A stretch of 6,965 nt of DNA from Bacillota bacterium (GCA_023442635.1 JAEZYR010000014.1:1-6965); one strand, 5' to 3'; shown: positions 1 through 6,037, counted from the first letter of the stretch. Translations and numbers: made by a program. The notes: generated by a model from the sequence alone, not told the origin.

Positions 1-815
1 GGTAAATGGTAGAGGATCATTTCGACGGGTATATGAGCTTGGATGGCTTGCCAGGCACTCGCGCCTGCTCGCTCCAACTGATAAGCCGCCCCAAAGCTGA
101 TTCTGGGGCCGTGGTTGATAATCTCATACCGCAGTTCAATCGCTTCGAGGGGTAAACGGTAAGCAAGTACAGGCTTGTCAGTAGACTCAAAGCTCACCGA
201 CTCGCAGCTTGGCTCCGCCTCCTTCAGTTCACAGCTTGGCGTGGGATGCTCAGGCAAGAGATGGATCTCTATCAAGGCTCTGCTCTCTTCTTTGCATTTG
301 GCTCCACCAACGGTGTGACCTACGGTGTGGCCAACGGTTTGACCTACGGTGTGGCCTTCGGCGCGGACTTCGGCTCCGCCTTCGGCGCGGCCCGTAGCAC
401 GGTCTTCGGCTCCGCCTTCGGTGCGGCCCTCGGCGTAGCCGCCGTCAGCTCGCAGCTTGGCCTGGCTTCCTTTCGCCTCTGTCTCTTCTAGCTCGAATGG
501 CTCGCTATAGGCGACCGCAGCGATCCTCTCGCCCTCAAAACAAGCCTGGCCTATGCGATAGGTGCCTGGCTCTAAACCAACCCACATACGCAAGTCAAAG
601 CTACGCACAGCTCTCTCCCCTGGTGCAAGCTCGTCTATATCTTCGCCCCAATAGTCGCGCCGAGAAGGTACTTGCTGCCAATCCGCCCCCTTTTTTCTCT
701 GCAACTCATAAAAAGGGCTCGGCCTAAGCCGCTTGTCCTCCGTGTTATGTAACGCAAATTGAAACTTCTGCTGACGATTCGCTAGATCTGGCAGGGATAA
801 CAAAGTCAGTTCCAT
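1..815 (-). CDS. Ig-like-domain protein with tetrapeptide-repeat linker (partial, 3' end outside window)
   Basis: An uninterrupted frame of 271 codons starts at ATG 815 and leaves the window at base 1 without a stop. The start has AAAGGAG five bases upstream (821-827). Residues about 2-109 alternate hydrophobic positions like a beta sandwich, with an N-T-E-D turn, a W-Q-Q-V strand, LAPGE and LEPGTYRI. This pattern resembles the bacterial Ig-like domains of Bacillota (Big_14 type). Residues 128-171 are eleven tetrapeptides of type (A/T)(E/V)Gx. A charged, Cys-containing linker follows. From about residue 214 a second similar module begins (LRYEIINHG, ISFGAAYQLER). I see no signal peptide or membrane segment, so the visible part looks cytoplasmic unless the true start lies elsewhere; the frame stays open up to the stop of the upstream regulator. 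Function is unknown. The coding call is firm; the domain name is by resemblance only. Confidence 0.8.
   Translation of the reverse strand, partial: MELTLLSLPDLANRQQKFQFALHNTEDKRLRPSPFYELQRKKGADWQQVPSRRDYWGEDIDELAPGERAVRSFDLRMWVGLEPGTYRIGQACFEGERIAAVAYSEPFELEETEAKGSQAKLRADGGYAEGRTEGGAEDRATGRAEGGAEVRAEGHTVGQTVGHTVGHTVGGAKCKEESRALIEIHLLPEHPTPSCELKEAEPSCESVSFESTDKPVLAYRLPLEAIELRYEIINHGPRISFGAAYQLERAGASAWQAIQAHIPVEMILYHL
303..434 (-). repeat. 11 tandem 12-bp units inside the Ig-like protein gene
   Basis: Exactly 132 bases divide into eleven 12-base units on the minus strand, for example GCCGAAGGCGGA, GCCGAAGGCCAC and ACCGTAGGTCAC. They encode AEGR, TEGG, AEDR, ATGR, AEGG, AEVR, AEGH, TVGQ, TVGH, TVGH and TVGG. 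There are two subtypes: AEGx in the first seven units and TVGx in the last four. This suggests at least two rounds of local duplication. The unit length keeps the reading frame, so copy number could vary without breaking the gene. Confidence 0.9.
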
Positions 816-820
816 ACTCG

Positions 821-827
821 CTCCTTT
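821..827 (-). promoter_or_regulatory. Ribosome binding site fixing the start of the Ig-like protein
   Basis: AAAGGAG on the minus strand with a five-base gap to ATG 815. The frame is open further upstream, to the stop of the regulator gene, so this site is the main reason for choosing this start. Confidence 0.65.
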
Positions 828-899
828 CTGCCCAACACCTCCATGCTGAGCCTTAGATCGGCAGCTAGAGAAAACACCCCACCTCGCAGTCCTTGGGTT

Positions 900-1673
900 T
901 TAGGCTTTAGATGGCTTGGTTAAATAGGCGGCTGCCTCTGTCATATGGGCCCACTTGAAGGCTTCGAGGTCGCGGATAAGCAGACTGCGACTGCCGATAA
1001 ATTCGATATCGCCTTTTTCGCGGAGTTCTCCCAGTTTGCGTGTCATCGTCTCGCGCGTCAAACCAGCATATGCCCCCATCTCTTCGCGGTTCAGGGATAG
1101 GTCAATGCGGATCCCTTCAGGCGTACGATGACCAAAGTCCTTAGCCAAAGAATAAAGGAGGGAGGCGACTTTCATCGCGGCGTCATTGGTGGCCAAACGC
1201 TGGATCAAATCTTCGGCCCAGCGTATCCTCTCAAAGCTCTTGTTGAGCAGCCGCCTAAGAACTTGGACATTGTTGAGCATGTGTCGCTCACAGAATTGTC
1301 TGGGTATGGCACAAATCACGCTGTCGTCTGCGGCTTGCCCCATATAGGCATAGGGCTTGTCTTCGAGCATATTCAAGCCACCGATAAAGTCCCTAGGCCC
1401 ATAAATATAAAAGATCTGCTCTCGGCCGTCTGCCGTGTTGTAGTAAATCTTGATGTGCCCTTGGCAAATAAGGTACATCTCATCGGGGTACTGGTCAGTT
1501 TGAAAAACAAAGTCGCCCTTGCGGCAGTGCACCATCTGCGCACAAGCCTTCAAATCCTCCCAAGCCGATGGGTCAAAGTCAGCAATGGGCGCTAAGTGAC
1601 GGATATGTTCACACCAATGAGCGGCCTTGGCTTCTCTCAATGCGTAACGATAACTGTGCTGGCGCTCCGCCAT
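900..1673 (-). CDS. Crp/Fnr-family transcriptional regulator
   Basis: A 257-residue protein of normal length for the family. Residues about 33-133 form the cyclic-nucleotide-binding-like beta roll (CRKGDFVFQTD, YLICQGHIKIYY, GPRDFIGGLNML). A dimerisation helix follows at about 134-160, and a winged helix-turn-helix at about 163-234 (LSLNREEMGAYAGLTRETM, then ELREKGDIEFI). The recognition helix has E208, T211 and R212, matching the E..SR pattern of FNR-type proteins, so a TTGAT-like target is plausible. Cysteines are at 21, 44, 50, 70, 121 and 128, but the FNR iron-sulfur spacing (C-x2-C-x5-C) is not present, so the effector cannot be named. The start has GGGGAGG five bases upstream. The gene lies downstream of the sulfatase and 84 bases upstream of the Ig-like gene on the same strand, with no clear terminator before that gene. 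The dense GTAGG motifs upstream suggest its own promoter and perhaps autoregulation. Confidence 0.93.
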   Translation of the reverse strand: MAERQHSYRYALREAKAAHWCEHIRHLAPIADFDPSAWEDLKACAQMVHCRKGDFVFQTDQYPDEMYLICQGHIKIYYNTADGREQIFYIYGPRDFIGGLNMLEDKPYAYMGQAADDSVICAIPRQFCERHMLNNVQVLRRLLNKSFERIRWAEDLIQRLATNDAAMKVASLLYSLAKDFGHRTPEGIRIDLSLNREEMGAYAGLTRETMTRKLGELREKGDIEFIGSRSLLIRDLEAFKWAHMTEAAAYLTKPSKA

Positions 1674-1705
1674 CTCTGCCTCCCCTTATGTTGTCTCAAA
1701 CGCTA

Positions 1706-1762
1706 GTAGGCCTGCAGCGAAGCCTACAAACTTGACCTACCCTTGCATCTTATCTGTAGGTC
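1706..1762. promoter_or_regulatory. Candidate operator: four GTAGG(C/T) half sites upstream of the Crp/Fnr gene
   Basis: Two inverted repeats lie side by side. GTAGGC (1706-1711) faces GCCTAC (1722-1727) across 10 bases, and GACCTAC (1734-1740) faces GTAGGTC (1756-1762) across 15 bases. All four share GTAGG in alternating orientation, 33-89 bases upstream of the regulator's start codon. This is a usual place for operators. The motif does not resemble the TTGAT-N4-ATCAA box of FNR. The repeats are visible in the sequence; their regulatory role is inferred. Confidence 0.4.
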
Positions 1763-1817
1763 TGTTCAAGATAGCACAGCTCCCTCTTTTGTCCTGGCCG
1801 CAAGCGTGACAGTTTCC

Positions 1818-1837
1818 GAAAACAAGCTGCTTCAGCT
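1818..1837 (-). terminator. Weak candidate terminator after the sulfatase gene
   Basis: On the minus strand AGCTG (1837-1833) and CAGCT (1829-1825) form a five-base-pair stem with an AAG loop, followed by TTGTTTTC. It lies about 34 bases past the sulfatase stop codon. The stem is short, so termination may be partial and read-through into the regulator is possible. Confidence 0.3.
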
Positions 1838-1870
1838 CCCTCTCCGTCGTGTCTGCTGGATGCTCGTCCT

Positions 1871-3361
1871 TCAGGGGGCTGTCGCATGAGGGTGCACCGT
1901 CCAAGCACAGCTTCCCTTTTGCAGTTGGCCATTTTTGACAAAGCCTTCGGGGCGGTCCTTTAGGGTCTCGATCAGGCTTTGACGCAAGTCGGCAATGCGC
2001 GCCTGACTATCAGGGTCGAGCACAAGATTTTGTGACTCCATCGGGTCTCGATCGAGGCGAAAATATTGCTCGCGCCCAGTCTCAGAAAACCAAATGTATT
2101 TATCCTGCCTGGTCACGATAAAGTGGTGCGACAAGCCCCAGCCATAGGTATGCTCTCCATGCAGGATCTGCCGCCCTGGTTGCTCCCTTTCGGCCTGGCA
2201 TTTCTCGCCTTCCTGAACTTCCTCGCCTTCCTGGCTGAGGAGTGAAAGGCCGTCTACGCTGTCTGGGCAAGGCAAGCCAGCCAAAGCTAAACAAGTTGGC
2301 ATGATGTCCATTAACTCCACAAGACGCTCATCTCTCCGCCAAGTAGGGCCCAAGTAGCGTTCAGAACCAGATAGGATGAGGGGAATATGGATGCTGCCCT
2401 GATAGGGCAGAGATTTTCGCGCTAGGGCGTGATCCGAAAGCATCTCCCCATGGTCGGAGCAAAAAATAATCACCGAGTCATCCAAAATATCCGCCATCTC
2501 AAAGCCCTTGAACAGACGGCCTAGCTGGTGGTCGAGATGTGTAATGCAGGCGTAGTAAGCGGCCCTTTCCTCGTGAATAAGTTCTGGGTCTACTGGCCCA
2601 GTGTGCGAATTCTGAATACGTCCATATTTCTGCAAGCTCTCGAGGTCATCCCAATCGCCTGTAGCTGGCTTGGCCAAGTCACGCGCCCGATAGAAATCGA
2701 CATAGGCCTGAGGGGCATCATAGGGCGGATGCGGACGAACAAAGCTCGCCATCAAAAAAAGGGGCTCACTGCGGTCATGGCGGCGCAAGACGTCCAAGCA
2801 ATGGTCAACCACCCAATTGGTGGGGTGCAAGGCCTCGTCATGAGGCCAGGCGTGTTGTACCCAACTGTTGCTGTCAGCCACGCCATCCAAGACGCCCTCA
2901 TGGCGGCCGAGCGCTCGCAGCAGATCCTGGGCATAATCGTCATAGCGCTCTTGAGCTTCGCCATACAGGCGGTCGCAGTGCCGCTCGTGGTGCAAAAAGC
3001 CATCGTGTAGGCGTACTTCATGAAAGCCCATACGCCGCCTAGGTGGATAGACATGCATCTTGCCAACATTGACGCAATGATAACCGCCAGCCGCTAAGCA
3101 GCTAGCCAGAGTGTCGCGATAGCACCACTCCACGCCATCCTGATAGCCTAAGCGCCCAGTGTGATAAGGCGTCCTCCCCGTATGCAGAACAGCTCGAGCT
3201 GGCACACAAGTCGGACAAGCGGAGTAGGCATGTGGGAAGTAGACACCTCGTGTGGCAAGTGTGTCCAAAAAAGGCGTTTTGACATCGGGATGCCCCGCAA
3301 TGCCCAGACAGTCACCACGGAATTGGTCAGCGCAAATCAAGATGATATTGGGTTTCGACAT
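1871..3361 (-). CDS. Sulfatase of the alkaline-phosphatase superfamily (FGly-type)
   Basis: A 496-residue hydrolase expected to cleave sulfate esters; the substrate cannot be told. I chose ATG 3361 because GGAAAGG lies eight bases upstream and the protein then begins MSKPNIILICADQFRGD, the normal family start. An ATG at 3382 adds seven residues but has a poorly spaced site. Numbered from 3361: metal ligands D12-Q13; the formylglycine motif C52-V-P-A-R56, whose Cys must be oxidised by a maturase; K101 and H103 (VGKMH); H211 in RPHPPYD; D303-H304 (CSDHGEMLSDH) and K316 (ARKSLPYQGS). The C-terminal subdomain has KYIWFSETGREQYFRLDRDP. There is no signal peptide, so the enzyme is probably cytoplasmic. 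No maturase gene is present in the window. An acidic insert of duplicated six-residue units (2198-2233) interrupts the C-terminal part. Likely arylsulfatase or choline-sulfatase-like; exact activity is open. Confidence 0.95.
   Translation of the reverse strand: MSKPNIILICADQFRGDCLGIAGHPDVKTPFLDTLATRGVYFPHAYSACPTCVPARAVLHTGRTPYHTGRLGYQDGVEWCYRDTLASCLAAGGYHCVNVGKMHVYPPRRRMGFHEVRLHDGFLHHERHCDRLYGEAQERYDDYAQDLLRALGRHEGVLDGVADSNSWVQHAWPHDEALHPTNWVVDHCLDVLRRHDRSEPLFLMASFVRPHPPYDAPQAYVDFYRARDLAKPATGDWDDLESLQKYGRIQNSHTGPVDPELIHEERAAYYACITHLDHQLGRLFKGFEMADILDDSVIIFCSDHGEMLSDHALARKSLPYQGSIHIPLILSGSERYLGPTWRRDERLVELMDIMPTCLALAGLPCPDSVDGLSLLSQEGEEVQEGEKCQAEREQPGRQILHGEHTYGWGLSHHFIVTRQDKYIWFSETGREQYFRLDRDPMESQNLVLDPDSQARIADLRQSLIETLKDRPEGFVKNGQLQKGSCAWTVHPHATAP
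2198..2233 (-). repeat. 18-bp tandem duplication within the sulfatase gene
   Basis: Two 18-base units on the minus strand share CAGGAAGGCGAG and encode QEGEEV and QEGEKC. A weaker third copy (QAEREQ) follows. They form an acidic insert of about 20 residues just after the conserved segment DSVDGLSLL, in a place where a surface loop is likely. The frame is kept. Confidence 0.8.
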
Positions 3362-3369
3362 AAGCTGAG

Positions 3370-3376
3370 CCTTTCC
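3370..3376 (-). promoter_or_regulatory. Ribosome binding site fixing the sulfatase start
   Basis: GGAAAGG on the minus strand, eight bases before ATG 3361. The alternative ATG at 3382 has only AGGA about 12 bases away. Confidence 0.65.
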
Positions 3377-3469
3377 AACCATTACTCTAACAGATCCTAA
3401 GCATACGCTCTTCTCGTCTGTTTGGCATCTTCTTCAGCACGGGATAGCTCCCTATGACGTCGCTTCTCC

Positions 3470-3514
3470 AAAAAAAAAGAACCTCCTTAAGGTTGCCCTC
3501 AAGGGTAGGTTCTT
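3470..3514 (-). terminator. Strong rho-independent terminator, minus strand
   Basis: On the minus strand AAGAACCT (3514-3507) pairs perfectly with AGGTTCTT (3484-3477), followed directly by a run of nine T (3478-3470). The loop holds a second small hairpin, CCCTTGAGGG (3505-3496). It sits 74 bases past the stop of the surface-protein remnant and about 110 bases before the sulfatase start, so it most simply ends the transcript of the remnant's former gene. The 3' arm overlaps AAGGAGG (3488-3482). Confidence 0.85.
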
Positions 3515-3565
3515 CAGATGCTTTGGCTCATTCAGCGTCTGGCGCTAGAAATGACTAAGCACGAT

Positions 3566-3587
3566 GGGCTAGGCTTTATCTTAGCCC
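3566..3587 (-). other. Hairpin directly after the surface-protein remnant stop codon
   Basis: GGGCTA (3566-3571) and TAGCCC (3582-3587) are a perfect six-base inverted repeat with a 10-base loop, starting at the base after the TAA. No T run follows in the minus direction, so it is not a classic terminator. It may protect the 3' end of the RNA or help the terminator at 3470-3514. Confidence 0.4.
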
Positions 3588-3761
3588 TTAGTTTTGGTAA
3601 CGCTTACGGAGTATCAAGGCTGAAGCACCAGCTAGCGTCAGAAGCGCCACCGTGGCCAAAGGCAGGGCTAGTGCTCCCGTCCTAGGTACAGCTGGTGTCG
3701 TAGGCGTCGTGACATTGGGCGTGGTGGGTGCTGTGCTGGGCTCTGTCGGCTCGCTAATTGT
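3588..3761 (-). pseudogene. C-terminal remnant of a cell-wall-anchored (LPXTG-type) surface protein
   Basis: An open stretch of 57 codons ends at TAA (3590-3588). It begins right after two consecutive in-frame TAA codons (3767-3762) and has no ATG, GTG or TTG start. In order it holds a Pro/Thr-rich, wall-spanning linker (residues 1-24, TAPTTPNVTTPTTP), the sorting motif VPRTG (residues 25-29, bases 3689-3675), a hydrophobic helix of about 21 residues (LALPLATVALLTLAGASALIL) broken here only for description, and a positive tail RKRYQN. This is the complete layout recognised by sortase, with V in place of L. The N-terminal protein body is missing and no continuation is recognisable in other frames upstream, where the GntR promoter now lies. 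The preserved terminator downstream supports a real gene truncated at its 5' side by deletion or rearrangement. Confidence 0.75.
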
Positions 3762-3860
3762 TTATTATTCCCACACGGCCTTATTTATTGTTCAGTCCAT
3801 GCCCTTCACCTTATGTCAGGCAGGGCAATCTGCCTCTGATTTAGCGTCTCCAAAAGCTGC

Positions 3861-3889
3861 TTGCACTTTTGCAACTCATGCTCTAGAAT
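3861..3889 (+). promoter_or_regulatory. Sigma-70-type promoter of the GntR/ABC operon
   Basis: -35 TTGCAC (3861-3866; three of six consensus bases) and -10 TAGAAT (3884-3889; five of six) are separated by exactly 17 bases. Transcription would start near 3896, inside the palindrome described next and about 43 bases before the GntR start codon. Confidence 0.65.
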
Positions 3890-3895
3890 CTGTCT

Positions 3896-3920
3896 GTGTG
3901 TACTGACACACTATTACACT
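3896..3920 (+). promoter_or_regulatory. Candidate operator of the GntR/YtrA-type repressor
   Basis: GTGTGT (3896-3901), four bases, then ACACAC (3906-3911) form a perfect inverted repeat. A second, wider one overlaps it: TGTGTA (3897-3902), 12 bases, TACACT (3915-3920), five of six positions symmetric. Both lie just after the -10 box, where a bound repressor would block transcription. GTGTA/TACAC-type palindromes fit what is generally described for YtrA-like regulators, but which arms are used here is inferred. Confidence 0.55.
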
Positions 3921-3938
3921 TTGAAGAAAGGGGATCTC

Positions 3939-4313
3939 ATGGTCAAGTGGAACTTACAGGCTCCCATCTACCTGCAGCTCCTCGAGCATTGCCAAGACGC
4001 TATTGTCTCGGGGACATGGCCTAGGGGGAGTCGCATTCCCAGTGTCCGCGACCTAGCTGTTGAGTGGAACGTCAACCCCAATACGGTGCAACGCTGTTTG
4101 ACCGAACTCGAAAGTATGGGTTTGGCCTACACACGCAGAAATGCTGGGCGCTATGTCGTAGACGACCCTCAACGCATCGAGCAAGAGCGCCAAAAGCGCG
4201 CCAAAGATGCCTGCTTGCAATGGGTTCAAAGCATGCGACGACTCGGTTTTGACGCCCCACAAGCCCAAGCTTTTTGCTCAGCATTTTGGGAGGAAAGACC
4301 ACAAGAAGTCTAA
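3939..4313 (+). CDS. GntR-family transcriptional regulator, YtrA subfamily
   Basis: A 124-residue DNA-binding protein, the short length typical of YtrA-type repressors. ATG 3939 has AAAGGGG five bases upstream. Residues about 8-75 form the winged helix-turn-helix: PIYLQLLEHCQDAIVSGTW, then GSRIPSVRDLAVEWNVNPNT with the S-x-R-x-L signature, then VQRCLTELESMGLAYTRRN and the wing GRYVVDD. A charged helix follows (residues about 78-95) and a short C-terminal tail that probably serves dimerisation; there is no ligand-binding domain. The gene is first in a three-gene operon with an ABC ATPase and permease, and its TAA overlaps the next gene's AAGGAG site. In this family the regulator normally represses its own operon until envelope stress or a drug is present; that role here is inferred from family and from the palindrome at 3896-3920. 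Confidence 0.95.
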   Translation: MVKWNLQAPIYLQLLEHCQDAIVSGTWPRGSRIPSVRDLAVEWNVNPNTVQRCLTELESMGLAYTRRNAGRYVVDDPQRIEQERQKRAKDACLQWVQSMRRLGFDAPQAQAFCSAFWEERPQEV

Positions 4314-4324
4314 GGAGTTATTTT

Positions 4325-5080
4325 ATGACCGAAAGCATTCTCAAAATTCAACAACTGGATAAGCAATATGGCGCAACCCCTGTCCTCGATCAGCTAAACC
4401 TAGATATTCCTGGGGGACACATTGTGGGTCTATTTGGGCCTAACGGCTGCGGCAAATCGACGCTCATGAAAATCATCGCCGGCATGCTCCAGCCTGACCG
4501 CGGAGAGATCCTCTTTTGTGGCAAGCCGCTTTCGTGGGCAGACCGCGAAGACATCGCTTTTTTGCCTGACAAGCTCTACCTCAAGGGCTTTGAGACGCCT
4601 GAGAAGCTTATCCATTTACACCAAAGCTACTTCAAGAGCTTCGATGTCGAGCGTTGCCGCAGTCTGCTGACCTTTTTCCAGTTCAACACTTCGACGCCCA
4701 TTGGCAACATGTCTCGCGGCATGCGCGAAAAGCTACAGATCTCCTTCATCATGGCACGCAACGCCAAGTTATATTTGATGGATGAACCCATTTCAGGCAT
4801 CGACCCAGCTGCGCGCGATATTGTCTTAGATGGCGTCTTGCGTTCTTACAATCCCGAACCCTCCCTCAATTTGACTAGCCACTTGATCCATGACGTAGAG
4901 CCCATCATTGACTACGCCATCTATATGGATCACGGCCGTGTCTTGTTGGCTGGCAATCGCGATGATCTTTGCCGCGAAAGAGAAAACAGCCTCGACGGCA
5001 TCTTCCGCGACCTATACCGTTGGCCTACTTCAGAAATCCCGAATCCTCTAGCTCAAACGGGCTTCGTACAAAAGCGTTAA
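4325..5080 (+). CDS. ABC transporter ATP-binding protein
   Basis: A 251-residue cytoplasmic ATPase that powers the membrane partner encoded next. Motifs: Walker A GPNGCGKST (38-46), signature MSRGMREKL (129-137, a variant of LSGGQ), Walker B LYLMDEP (149-155), D-loop SGIDP (157-161) and switch histidine H186 (TSHLIHDVE). At the Q-loop position the sequence reads FLPDKLYL, without the usual glutamine. ATG 4325 is preceded by AAGGAG (4312-4317) with a seven-base gap; an upstream in-frame extension to 4274 lies inside the GntR gene and is unlikely. The closest general resemblance is to YtrB/BcrA-type export ATPases linked to GntR regulators. Stop-to-start spacing on both sides shows translational coupling. 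The transported compound cannot be told from the sequence. Confidence 0.96.
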   Translation: MTESILKIQQLDKQYGATPVLDQLNLDIPGGHIVGLFGPNGCGKSTLMKIIAGMLQPDRGEILFCGKPLSWADREDIAFLPDKLYLKGFETPEKLIHLHQSYFKSFDVERCRSLLTFFQFNTSTPIGNMSRGMREKLQISFIMARNAKLYLMDEPISGIDPAARDIVLDGVLRSYNPEPSLNLTSHLIHDVEPIIDYAIYMDHGRVLLAGNRDDLCRERENSLDGIFRDLYRWPTSEIPNPLAQTGFVQKR

Positions 5081-5084
5081 GGAG
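5079..5084 (+). promoter_or_regulatory. Ribosome binding site deciding the permease start
   Basis: AAGGAG overlaps the ATPase stop codon (TAA 5078-5080). It touches the ATG at 5085 but lies nine bases before the ATG at 5094, so the second ATG is the better start. Confidence 0.7.
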
Positions 5085-5093
5085 ATGAAATCT

Positions 5094-5945
5094 ATGTTTG
5101 CTAAACATCTACACTTTGCTTGGCGGAGACAATGGCACTACTTGCGCTATGCCTGCATCATCCATGTTCTTGCTGCCATTCTCGGTTTCGTGCTAATGAA
5201 ATTGCCCTATGCAGCGAGCTTCGCTATTGGTTTGCTGATTTTTGGTCTGAACTTGGCAGCCTTGCCTACGGCGACCTTCGTCATTGCGATTGTCGACTAC
5301 TACCAGCAGCTGCACGGCGCTAGAGCCTATTTGACCTATACGCTACCAGCTCCTAACCACAGTTTTTATGACGCCTATTTACTCCTAGATAGCCTTATCA
5401 GTGCTGCGGCCATCGCCATCGTCATAGCTGAAGGCCTCCTCTGTGCCACCCTTTTTGCTGACATCTGGACCCCCATCAAATTTTTTGCGGCCGCTCAACC
5501 ATCCTTCTTCTGGTGGTCACTGGTGCTCATAACGCTGTCGTGGATAGGTAACCTCGTCTCTGGCTTCATCATTCTTTTCTTCTCGATCAGCTTGGGAAGC
5601 AATAAATTCTGGCAGCGCTTGAGCTTTGGTGGACCCGTCGTCATCTTTATCATCCTATCGATCGTCTTTCAGGTCATCGGCTCCCTCTCTAGCCTGCTAT
5701 TGCCCTTCAACTATGTTTTCCGACTGGTCACCGATCACGGCGTTTTGACCAATAACAGCCACTTTCAGATTGCGCCCCTGATTACGACCTTATACGAGTC
5801 GAACTACGAGTCGAACGTGGTCAGACCTGAGGTTTACATCACCTTCCCAATTCCTATCCTGGGTGTCCTCATCTCTATTGTCTGCAGCATAGTCCTCTTA
5901 GTTTGGACGCGCCGACACCTCGACACCCAAATCAACCTGCGCTAA
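5094..5945 (+). CDS. ABC transporter permease, six-helix membrane protein
   Basis: A 283-residue, strongly hydrophobic protein starting at ATG 5094; the in-frame ATG at 5085 adds three residues but has no spacing to its AAGGAG. Six membrane segments can be placed at about residues 18-35, 41-66, 96-118, 140-165, 180-202 and 252-274, ending in a positive tail (WTRRHLDTQINLR). The N-terminus (FAKHLHFAWRRQWHYLRY) resembles the amphipathic start of YtrC/D-type and ABC-2-type permeases. A longer hydrophilic stretch of about 45 residues before the last helix (about 205-250, SNYESNVVRPE) is probably outside the membrane. Sequence conservation in such permeases is low, so the call rests on hydrophobicity and on its place after the ATPase. 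With one permease gene visible, a homodimer partnered with two ATPase subunits is the simplest model. Confidence 0.9.
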   Translation: MFAKHLHFAWRRQWHYLRYACIIHVLAAILGFVLMKLPYAASFAIGLLIFGLNLAALPTATFVIAIVDYYQQLHGARAYLTYTLPAPNHSFYDAYLLLDSLISAAAIAIVIAEGLLCATLFADIWTPIKFFAAAQPSFFWWSLVLITLSWIGNLVSGFIILFFSISLGSNKFWQRLSFGGPVVIFIILSIVFQVIGSLSSLLLPFNYVFRLVTDHGVLTNNSHFQIAPLITTLYESNYESNVVRPEVYITFPIPILGVLISIVCSIVLLVWTRRHLDTQINLR

Positions 5946-5969
5946 GATAGGGGGAAGATCAACTCCTTT

Positions 5970-6037
5970 GATAGAGGGGAGGCTCGCTTGATGTGGGTCT
6001 CCCTTCCACATTTCTTCCTTTTCTCCGCTCCTCTATC
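5970..6037 (+). terminator. Nested hairpin terminator after the GntR/ABC operon
   Basis: Inner hairpin ATGTGG (5991-5996) and CCACAT (6006-6011) is followed by the pyrimidine-rich TTTCTTCCTTTTCT (6011-6024). Outer arms GATAGAGG (5970-5977) and CCTCTATC (6030-6037) are a perfect eight-base inverted repeat enclosing it. The inner hairpin with its T-rich tail is the likely terminator. The two structures could also compete. Confidence 0.5.

Noticed and set aside
209..727. Plus-strand open frames over the left end, one rich in GVTYGVANG-like repeats
   Set aside because: They are the opposite strand of the tandem repeat and of the longer minus-strand gene, which has a good start site and domain-like sequence; they have no ribosome binding sites.
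1128..1595. 155-codon plus-strand frame
   Set aside because: It lies fully inside the Crp/Fnr gene on the other strand, and that protein's motifs are clear.
2528..3010. 160-codon plus-strand frame, and a 105-codon minus frame at 2752-3069
   Set aside because: Both lie within the sulfatase gene in other frames; the sulfatase has all its active-site residues in the region.
3382..3382. Upstream ATG for the sulfatase
   Set aside because: It has no well-spaced ribosome binding site; ATG 3361 has one and matches the usual family start.
3652..3906. 84-codon plus-strand frame opposite the sorting-signal remnant
   Set aside because: The minus strand explains this region better (Pro/Thr linker, VPRTG, hydrophobic helix, basic tail), and the plus frame runs through the GntR promoter.
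3806..3910. 34-residue minus-strand open stretch (HELQKCKQLLETLNQRQ) opposite the GntR promoter
   Set aside because: It looks like a coiled coil but has no start codon, is closed by stops on both sides and overlaps a well-supported promoter and operator.
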